Positions 8,169 through 13,431 of a stretch of DNA of 13,431 nucleotides are shown here, one piece after another; the stretch's first letter is position 1; each line of letters opens with the position of its first letter. The stretch comes from Gammaproteobacteria bacterium (GTDB lineage Bacteria > Pseudomonadota > Gammaproteobacteria > SZUA-229). The position numbers were made by a program, and so were the translations under genes. The stretch is from NCBI GenBank assembly GCA_016191795.1, contig JACPVK010000269.1, forward strand, positions 1 to 13,431, written 5' to 3'. The notes below the pieces were generated by a model. It searched no databases and had not been told where the DNA came from. It saw only the letters and a list, made by a program, of their open reading frames with translations.

Positions 8169-9095
8169 ATGGCCACAATGGCTGATCGTGATGGCGTAAT
8201 CTGGTATGACGGCAAACTGGTGCCCTGGCGTGATGCCACAACGCATGTGCTGACGCACACCTTGCACTATGGCATGGGCGTGTTTGAAGGCGTGCGTGCT
8301 TATCAGGCTGAAAAAGGCACAGCCATATTTCGTTTACAGGCACACACCGATCGTTTGTTTGATTCGGCACATATCATGAATATGAAAATGCCTTACGATA
8401 AACAGACCATTAACGAAGCGCACAAACTGGTTATCCGCGAAAATAAATTAACCACAGCGTACATGCGTCCCATGTGTTTCTATGGATCTGAAGGCATGGG
8501 GTTACGTGCCGATAATCTTAAGGTGCATGTGATCATTGCGAGTTGGGAATGGGGCGCCTATCTGGGTGCGGAAGCATTGCAGAAAGGTATTCGTGTGCGC
8601 ACTTCTTCCTATACGCGTCACCATGTCAATATCAGTATGTGCAAGGCCAAGGCCAACGGCCATTACATAAATTCCATGCTGGCCCTGCAGGAAGCCTTAA
8701 GCTGCGGCTACGACGAAGCCATGTTGCTCGATGTAGACGGTTATGTTGCAGAAGGCAGCGGTGAGAATATTTTTCTGGTAAAAAACAATGTGATTTACAC
8801 ACCGGATCTTACGTCTGCGCTCAATGGTATTACCCGTAGTACGATTATGACACTGGCGAATGAGCTGGGTTATGAATTGCGTGAAAAACGTATCACGCGC
8901 GATGAAGTGTATATCGCCGACGAAGCTTTCTTTACCGGCACGGCAGCCGAAGTTACGCCTATTCGCGAAGTGGATAATCGCAAGATTGGTAATGGTGGTC
9001 GCGGCCCGGTAACTGAAAAATTACAAACACTGTATTTCGATGTAGTTCATGGTCGCCATCATGTTCATCCTGAATGGCTTGCATATGTAAAATAG
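8169..9095 (+). CDS. ilvE: Branched-chain amino acid aminotransferase
   Basis: IlvE transfers an amino group from glutamate to the 2-oxo acids of valine, leucine and isoleucine, the last step of their synthesis. It is a PLP enzyme of fold type IV. The 308 residues match the usual length. The N-terminus (ADRDGVIWYDGKLVPWRDA, THTLHYGMGVFEGVRAY) is very close to the Pseudomonas enzyme. The PLP lysine is most likely Lys161 in KAKANGHYINSMLALQEA. The phosphate-binding and signature segments YVAEGSGENIF, LNGITR and DEAFFTGTAAEVTPIREVD are intact. The ATG at 8169 has GGAG (8157-8160) eight bases ahead; an in-frame ATG three codons later is less well spaced. It sits 38 bases after glnE and 13 before the zinc-finger gene, which suggests one transcript. 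It shares the pathway with ilvD at the left end. Confidence 0.97.
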   Translation: MATMADRDGVIWYDGKLVPWRDATTHVLTHTLHYGMGVFEGVRAYQAEKGTAIFRLQAHTDRLFDSAHIMNMKMPYDKQTINEAHKLVIRENKLTTAYMRPMCFYGSEGMGLRADNLKVHVIIASWEWGAYLGAEALQKGIRVRTSSYTRHHVNISMCKAKANGHYINSMLALQEALSCGYDEAMLLDVDGYVAEGSGENIFLVKNNVIYTPDLTSALNGITRSTIMTLANELGYELREKRITRDEVYIADEAFFTGTAAEVTPIREVDNRKIGNGGRGPVTEKLQTLYFDVVHGRHHVHPEWLAYVK

Positions 9096-9108
9096 CTGAG
9101 GTTTCTTT

Positions 9109-9318
9109 ATGCCTAATCCCAATACTGCTACTCAATCTGGTCTGGCACAGCCCAATGCCCGTGATCATTACGAAGTAAGATCTTCCGATTTGCCGGTGCA
9201 TTGCCCGATGCCGGGCAGCAGTTTGTGGAATTCGCATCCACGGGTTTTTATCGCATTTGACAGTAAGGGAAATGGTAAATGTCCCTATTGCGGTGCTGAA
9301 TATAAATTGCTGAAGTAA
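9109..9318 (+). CDS. Small CHCC-type zinc-finger protein
   Basis: A 69-residue protein with the pattern of the zf-CHCC family: Cys32 (VHCPMPG), His43 (NSHPRVF), Cys58 and Cys61 (GKCPYCGAEYKL), which together can bind one zinc. The same fold occurs in the mitochondrial complex I subunit NDUFS6. In gammaproteobacteria such genes are often next to ilvE, and their role there is not established. About 28 N-terminal residues are polar and probably flexible. The ATG is 13 bases after ilvE with GAGG (9098-9101) seven bases before it, so it is very likely cotranscribed and translated. It ends 63 bases from the convergent spoVR-family gene. No clear terminator was seen in that space. Confidence 0.9.
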   Translation: MPNPNTATQSGLAQPNARDHYEVRSSDLPVHCPMPGSSLWNSHPRVFIAFDSKGNGKCPYCGAEYKLLK

Positions 9319-9381
9319 TCAGGCTGGTACTGTAAACCGGGTGCATTATTAACTGCATGGCTAACTAAAAATAGTTCTCGG

Positions 9382-10884
9382 CTAGTTGCCTTCCCGGTCT
9401 ATTTCAAATGTTTCGGTTATCTGCCCGTCACTGGTAACCGATTCCAGCTTAACCTTGAATCCCCATAATCTGGCCAGATGTTTCATTACTTCATGGGAAC
9501 TCTTGTCTAGCGGCATTCGATTGTGCTGGGTGTGGCGCAGGGTCAATGAACGATCGCCTCGCATATCTACACTGTACACCTGAATATTGGGTTCGATACT
9601 GCCCAGATTGTATTGTTCTGCCAGTGCCTGACGTATATGTCGATAGCCACCATCATCATGTATCGCACTGACTTCTATATCATCTTTTTTATCATCGTCC
9701 AGTATGGCGAATAGCCTGAATTCCCTGATCAGCTTGGGTGATAGATACTGGCGAATAAAACTTTCATCTTTAAAGTTTTTCATGGCAAAGTGCAATGTCT
9801 CATTCCAGTTTTTTCCTGCAATGTCAGGGAACCAGCGGATATCTTCCTCTGTAGGTTGTTCACAGATACGACGTATATCACTCATCATGGCAAAACCGAG
9901 TGCATAAGGGTTAATGCCAGAGAAATACGGGCTGTCAAAACCTGGCTGGTACACGACATTGGTATGGGATTGTAAAAATTCCATAATAAATCCGTCGGTT
10001 ACCAGTCCTTCATCATAGAGCCTGTTTAGTATGGTGTAATGCCAGAAAGTAGCCCAACCCTCGTTCATGACCTGGGTTTGTCGCTGCGGGTAAAAATACT
10101 GGGATATTTTACGTACGATACGAACAATTTCTCGCTGCCAGGGCTCGAGTAGCGGTGCATTCTTTTCTATGAAATATAAAATATTTTCTTGCGGTTCGGC
10201 GGGAAACCGTATTTCCCTGGCCTGGCCATCACGCTCTTCCTTCACGGGTATGGTGCGCCACAATTCGTTAACCTGTGATTGTAAATAAGCTTCGCGTTCT
10301 TTTTGTCTGGCCTGTTCTTCCTGTAGTGACAGGCTGGGCGGGCGTTTGTAACGATCAACACCAAAATTTTTCAATGCATGGCAGGAATCCAGCATTAATT
10401 CAACCTGCTCCTCACCATACCGCAGTTCGCAATCGGCAATGTATTTTTTTGCAAATAACAAATAATCAATTATGGAATCGGCGCTGGTCCACGTGGTGAA
10501 CATGTAATTATTTTTAAAAAATGAATTATGGCCATAGGCTGCGTGCGCAATGACCAGTGCCTGCATGGTCATGGTGTTTTCTTCCATGAGATAGGCAATG
10601 CATGGATTGGAATTGATGACGATTTCGTAAGCCAGGCCCATGTGGCCGCGTTTATAGCGTTTTTCGTTGCTGAGAAATTCCTTGCCAAAAGACCAGTGTC
10701 CATAACCTACCGGCATGCCCACAGAAGAATAGGCGTCGAGCATCTGTTCTGCGGTAATAATTTCAAGTTGCACCGGATAGGTTTCAAGGCTGAAATCTTT
10801 CGCGACACGCGCGATCTCGGCGTGATATTTTTCAATCAGAGAAAATGTCCATTCGGATGATTCCGATATTGGAGTTCTACTCAT
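9382..10884 (-). CDS. SpoVR family protein (YcgB-like)
   Basis: A 500-residue member of the SpoVR/YcgB family (E. coli YcgB about 510). The family takes its name from a Bacillus protein needed for normal spore cortex; its biochemical role is not known, and in non-sporulating bacteria it goes with PrkA and YeaH. Landmarks: YPVQLEIITAEQMLDAY (36-52), GMPVGYGHWSFGK (56-68), a histidine cluster HAAYGHNSFFKNN (114-126), a charged linker (about 180-235), and NEGWATFWHY (274-283), whose Glu275 and His282 could pair with His114/His119 as a metal site (my inference). The C-terminal part (435-500) is a separate small domain. The ATG overlaps the yeaH stop in ATGA, giving tight coupling. The gene order prkA-yeaH-spoVR supports the call. 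Confidence 0.93.
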   Translation of the reverse strand: MSRTPISESSEWTFSLIEKYHAEIARVAKDFSLETYPVQLEIITAEQMLDAYSSVGMPVGYGHWSFGKEFLSNEKRYKRGHMGLAYEIVINSNPCIAYLMEENTMTMQALVIAHAAYGHNSFFKNNYMFTTWTSADSIIDYLLFAKKYIADCELRYGEEQVELMLDSCHALKNFGVDRYKRPPSLSLQEEQARQKEREAYLQSQVNELWRTIPVKEERDGQAREIRFPAEPQENILYFIEKNAPLLEPWQREIVRIVRKISQYFYPQRQTQVMNEGWATFWHYTILNRLYDEGLVTDGFIMEFLQSHTNVVYQPGFDSPYFSGINPYALGFAMMSDIRRICEQPTEEDIRWFPDIAGKNWNETLHFAMKNFKDESFIRQYLSPKLIREFRLFAILDDDKKDDIEVSAIHDDGGYRHIRQALAEQYNLGSIEPNIQVYSVDMRGDRSLTLRHTQHNRMPLDKSSHEVMKHLARLWGFKVKLESVTSDGQITETFEIDREGN

Positions 10885-12146
10885 TTTGGCTGCTTCTGAA
10901 AAAGTTTACGGAATACAGGGTAGATGTCAGCGGCGCGTTCTATGCGCTGCATGGCAAAGTTCTCCCAGTGTGATTTTATAAGCTGATATTCCTGCCATAA
11001 ATTCTGATGGCGATCTTCTGTGATTTCGATGTAGGCATAATATTGCGTATAGGGCATGATTTCTTCTTCCATGATTTTTCGACAGGTGGGTGAGTCGTTG
11101 TGCCAGTTGTCACCGTCGGAGGCCTGGGCTGCATAAATATTCCAGTCGGATGATGGATAGCGTTCCCTGATTATCTGGCTCATCATGGTCAAGGCGCTGG
11201 ATACAACTGTACCGCCGGTTTCGCGAGAATAGAAAAAAGCTTCTTCATCAACTTCGTTGGCAACCGTGTGGTGCGAAATAAAAACCACCTGAATTTTTTC
11301 GTAGGTGCGGGTTAGAAACATGTATAACAACATAAAGAAACGTTTGGCCATGTCTTTTTCTTCGCGGCCCATGGAACCGGAAACGTCCATGATACAGAAC
11401 ATGACGGCCTGGGTAGTGGGTCTTGGCTGGTCGATCTGGTTGTTATAGCGTAAGTCAAAGCTGTCAATAAATGGAATGCGATCTTTTTTCTTTTTTAATT
11501 CTTCAATCTTGAGGCGCAGCTCCATAATAGCGGGATCATGCTCGCTTCGGATTTTCAGTAACCTGTTAATCTCGATCTCGATGTCCTGAATTTGTTTCTG
11601 ATAGGGTGAACGTAATGCGATGCGCCTGCCCATGGCGCCACGTAATGAGCGTATGACATTTATGTTACTGGGCGTGCCATCATTTTTGTAACCGGCGCGG
11701 ACTTTTTTGACATCTTTAATGGTAGATAGTTTGGTCTTGACCAGATTGGGCAGTTCCAGATCCTCGAAAAAGAATTGTAAAAATTCTTCGCGAGTCAGTT
11801 CGAATACAAATTCATCCTGTCCCTGGCCATCCTCAGATCCCTCGGTGCCCTGGCCTTGACCGGAGCCGGATTGCGGACGTTTGATATGATCGCCAGTGTT
11901 GAATTCCTTGTTGCCCGGGTGTACGCGTTCGCGTTGACCGCCGCTGCCGTGATGAAAAAACGGTTCTGAAATATCACGAGTGGGTATTGATATTTTTTCG
12001 CCTTTATCAAGATCAGTCACACTGCGTTGTGATATCGCATCCGATACGGCTTTTTTGATCTGGCCGCGAAATCGCCGAATGAATTTTTGCCGATTAACAG
12101 CACTTTTGTTTTTCCCGTTGAGACGTCTGTCGACTATACGGGCCAT
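10881..12146 (-). CDS. yeaH: YeaH/YhbH family protein (DUF444, VWA-like)
   Basis: A 421-residue DUF444 protein (E. coli YeaH about 427), encoded with PrkA/YeaG in a stress and starvation module; its molecular role is unsettled. The N-terminal half is basic (FIRRFRGQIKK, 22-32), with DISEPFFHHGSGGQRERVHPGNKEF (58-82) typical of the family, then a low-complexity Gly/Ser/Gln linker (93-111). A possible coiled segment lies at about 186-222. The C-terminal half is a von Willebrand A-like fold with a MIDAS-type metal site: DVSGS (Asp254, Ser256, Ser258), Thr313 in ETGGTVVSSAL and Asp344 in ASDGDNW. The start is ATG at 12146. The only Shine-Dalgarno-like bases (CCAGG, about 12156-12160 on the minus strand) lie in the terminal repeat of the inserted element. 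It overlaps spoVR by four bases. Confidence 0.94.
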   Translation of the reverse strand: MARIVDRRLNGKNKSAVNRQKFIRRFRGQIKKAVSDAISQRSVTDLDKGEKISIPTRDISEPFFHHGSGGQRERVHPGNKEFNTGDHIKRPQSGSGQGQGTEGSEDGQGQDEFVFELTREEFLQFFFEDLELPNLVKTKLSTIKDVKKVRAGYKNDGTPSNINVIRSLRGAMGRRIALRSPYQKQIQDIEIEINRLLKIRSEHDPAIMELRLKIEELKKKKDRIPFIDSFDLRYNNQIDQPRPTTQAVMFCIMDVSGSMGREEKDMAKRFFMLLYMFLTRTYEKIQVVFISHHTVANEVDEEAFFYSRETGGTVVSSALTMMSQIIRERYPSSDWNIYAAQASDGDNWHNDSPTCRKIMEEEIMPYTQYYAYIEITEDRHQNLWQEYQLIKSHWENFAMQRIERAADIYPVFRKLFQKQPK

Positions 12147-12148
12147 GA

Positions 12149-12152
12149 TGTC
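12149..12152. repeat. Left copy of TGTC direct repeat (candidate target duplication)
   Basis: TGTC directly abuts the left terminal inverted repeat. The identical TGTC at 12394-12397 directly abuts the right one. This is the pattern left by transposition with a 4-bp target duplication. Four bases alone could match by chance (about 1 in 256), so the weight comes from both copies meeting the repeat ends exactly. Confidence 0.5.
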
Positions 12153-12393
12153 AACCTGGAAACGGCAGTTGAATGCAGTGGAGTGTGTGATTTTTCATGT
12201 GCAGGGCAAGGCGCAGGGTGCAGACAATGGCGAGACCATTGGCAAGGCCTGTAACGCTGACCTGCGCATGAAAAATCGCGCAAACCGCTGCATAACGTAT
12301 TTACCCAAACGGCGATTGTATGAACGACGATGAACTCAATAATAAATATCATGATAAGAGTTCCACACAGCGATCAACTGCTGTTTCCAGGTT
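12153..12393. mobile_element. MITE-like 241-bp element between prkA and yeaH
   Basis: Terminal inverted repeats of 20 bases (12153-12172 and 12374-12393) match at 19 of 20 positions; the left one starts AACCTGGAAACGGCAG. Both are flanked directly by TGTC. Inside are a 33-base inverted repeat pair (12173-12205 and 12261-12293), a small hairpin (12225-12241), a direct repeat GGCAAGGC (12205-12212, 12241-12248) and about 80 unique bases (12294-12373). No transposase or convincing coding frame is present, which fits a non-autonomous miniature element. It fills the gap almost to the base: the prkA stop ends 4 bases away and the yeaH ATG 6 bases away. Alternative reading: an intergenic regulatory RNA structure rather than a mobile element. 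Confidence 0.6.
12173..12293. repeat. Internal 33-bp inverted repeat pair with central hairpin
   Basis: Arms 12173-12205 and 12261-12293 match at 27 of 33 positions, with an uninterrupted 11-base core GATTTTTCATG. Four of the six differences are T in the left arm against G in the right, so a plus-strand RNA would have G-U pairs there and 31 of 33 positions could pair. A minus-strand RNA would have A-C mismatches at those sites. The 55-base centre holds CAATGG-CGAGA-CCATTG (12225-12241). Confidence 0.65.
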
Positions 12394-12397
12394 TGTC
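12394..12397. repeat. Right copy of TGTC direct repeat (candidate target duplication)
   Basis: Partner of the TGTC at 12149-12152. It lies between the right terminal repeat and the prkA stop codon (TGA on the minus strand, ending at 12398). Confidence 0.5.
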
Positions 12398-13431
12398 TCA
12401 AGATGATTTTCTTACACGCAAATACCATTCGCTGAGCAAACGTACCTGCTTTTCGGTATAGCCTTTTTCAACCATACGGCTGACAAAGTCTTCATGCTTT
12501 TTCTGGTCATCAGCCGAAGCCTTGGCATTGAATGAAATAACCGGTAGCAAGTCCTCTGTGTTGGAAAACATCTTCTTCTCAATCACGGCACGTAATTTTT
12601 CGTAACTGGTCCAGACCGGGTTTTTTCCTTTGTTATTGGCGCGAGCACGCAGTACAAAATTGACTATTTCATTACGGAAGTCTTTTGGATTGCTGATGCC
12701 GGCTGGTTTTTCAATTTTTTCCAGTTCCTGGTTCAGTGCGCCACGGTCAAACATTTCGCCGGTTTCCTGGTCACGGTAATTCGTGTCCTGAATCCAGTAG
12801 TCCGCATAAGTGACATAGCGGTCAAATATGTTCTGGCCATATTCGGAATAGGATTGCAAATAGGCGGTCTGGATTTCCTTGCCGATAAATTCAATATATT
12901 TTTGAGTTAAATAACCCTTCAGATGTGAAAGATATTTTTCCTCAATCTCAGGCGGGAACTGCTCACGTTCAATCTGTTGTTCAATAATATAAAGCAGATG
13001 TACCGGATTGGCAGCCACTTCTGCGTGATCGAAATTAAATACCCGGGATAAAATCTTGAAAGCAAAGCGCGTGGATAAACCGGTCATGCCTTCGTCTACG
13101 CCGGCGTAATCACGATATTCCTGGAATGATTTGGCATTTGGATCTGTGTCTTTCAGATTTTCGCCATCATAGATGCGCATTTTGGAATAGATGCTGGAGT
13201 TGTCGGGTTCTTTAAGTCGTGACAACACTGCAAATTGCGCCATCATGGTAAGTGTGCCGGGCGCGCAGGGCGCCGCATGTAATGAGCTGTTCTCCAGTAG
13301 CTTTTCGTAAATCTTCACTTCATCAGAATAACGCAGGCAATAAGGTACCTTTACAATGTAAATGCGATCGAGAAAAGCCTCGTTGTTTTTATTGTTTTTA
13401 AATGCCATCCACTCAGATTCATTGGAGTGCG
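12398..13431 (-). CDS. prkA: PrkA/YeaG family protein, C-terminal part (runs off right edge)
   Basis: PrkA (YeaG in E. coli, about 644 residues) is an AAA+ ATPase described as a serine protein kinase and, more recently, as an ATP-dependent protease in Bacillus; in enterics yeaG is a stress and nitrogen-starvation gene. About 343 C-terminal residues are visible. The reading frame is open to the window end and begins HSNESEWMAFKNNKNNEAF, an internal family segment, so the Met at 13408 is not the start. Visible parts: the end of the AAA+ module (RIYIVKVPYCLRYSDEVKIYEKL), PGTLTMMAQFAVLSRLKE, YRDYAGVDEGMTGLSTRFAFKILSRVFNFD, and the C-terminal domain through YSEYGQNIFDRYVTYADYWIQD, EKPAGISNPKDFRNEIVNF and the end LRVRKSS. 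Walker motifs lie outside the window. It is the first gene of the prkA-yeaH-spoVR set; its promoter is off-window. Confidence 0.96.
   Translation of the reverse strand, partial: HSNESEWMAFKNNKNNEAFLDRIYIVKVPYCLRYSDEVKIYEKLLENSSLHAAPCAPGTLTMMAQFAVLSRLKEPDNSSIYSKMRIYDGENLKDTDPNAKSFQEYRDYAGVDEGMTGLSTRFAFKILSRVFNFDHAEVAANPVHLLYIIEQQIEREQFPPEIEEKYLSHLKGYLTQKYIEFIGKEIQTAYLQSYSEYGQNIFDRYVTYADYWIQDTNYRDQETGEMFDRGALNQELEKIEKPAGISNPKDFRNEIVNFVLRARANNKGKNPVWTSYEKLRAVIEKKMFSNTEDLLPVISFNAKASADDQKKHEDFVSRMVEKGYTEKQVRLLSEWYLRVRKSS

Noticed and set aside
9363..9376. AACTA/TAGTT hairpin between the zinc-finger gene and spoVR as a shared terminator
   Set aside because: Only five AT-rich pairs with a four-base loop and no stable GC stem; too weak to call.
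11980..12333. 117-codon plus-strand open frame over the yeaH start and the intergenic element
   Set aside because: It is half antisense to yeaH and half inverted repeat, with no ribosome site.
12294..12373. Internal promoter for yeaH inside the element
   Set aside because: AT-rich TATTTATTAT and TACAAT strings are present on the minus strand, but no hexamer pair has acceptable spacing.
13406..13408. ATG at 13408 as the start of prkA
   Set aside because: The frame stays open to the window edge and the residues before it (HSNESEW) are family sequence, so it is an internal methionine.

Overview
The window looks like chromosome from a gammaproteobacterium outside the enterics. The glnE-ilvE pair followed by a small CHCC zinc-finger gene resembles Pseudomonas and related groups. 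IlvD, PurT, GlnE, IlvE, YeaH and YeaG/PrkA read as full-strength homologues of E. coli or Pseudomonas proteins. This assignment rests on remembered family sequences, not on a search. Nothing suggests phage, plasmid or CRISPR content.

Left part, plus strand: a 290-base leader with a REP-like hairpin and a degenerate inverted repeat precedes ilvD (291-2138, dihydroxy-acid dehydratase). Next come 522 noncoding bases, mostly a chain of hairpins bounded by 29-base inverted repeats (2162-2573). Then follow purT (2661-3857, formate-dependent GAR transformylase) and a TTG-started DjlA-like co-chaperone with no membrane anchor (4115-4900). A 302-base gap holding a CGCAAAG-type inverted repeat leads to glnE (5203-8130), ilvE (8169-9095) and the CHCC zinc-finger gene (9109-9318); these last three are closely spaced and probably cotranscribed. 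Together the plus-strand genes cover branched-chain amino acid synthesis (ilvD, ilvE), glutamine synthetase control (glnE) and purine synthesis (purT).

Right part, minus strand, convergent with the first: prkA/yeaG (runs off the right edge), yeaH and spoVR/ycgB. These form the widespread PrkA-YeaH-SpoVR stress module, read in that order. yeaH and spoVR overlap by four bases (ATGA).

The most unusual feature is the prkA-yeaH gap. It is filled almost exactly by a 241-bp MITE-like element (12153-12393). The element has 20-bp terminal inverted repeats (19/20 matching), flanking TGTC direct repeats, and an internal 33-bp inverted repeat pair. Removing the element and one TGTC would leave only 6 bases between the prkA stop and the yeaH start, so it seems to have split a tight operon. 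One terminal repeat now carries the only Shine-Dalgarno-like sequence of yeaH, and the other end could pair with it. Four different dispersed-repeat types in 13 kb suggest a repeat-rich genome.
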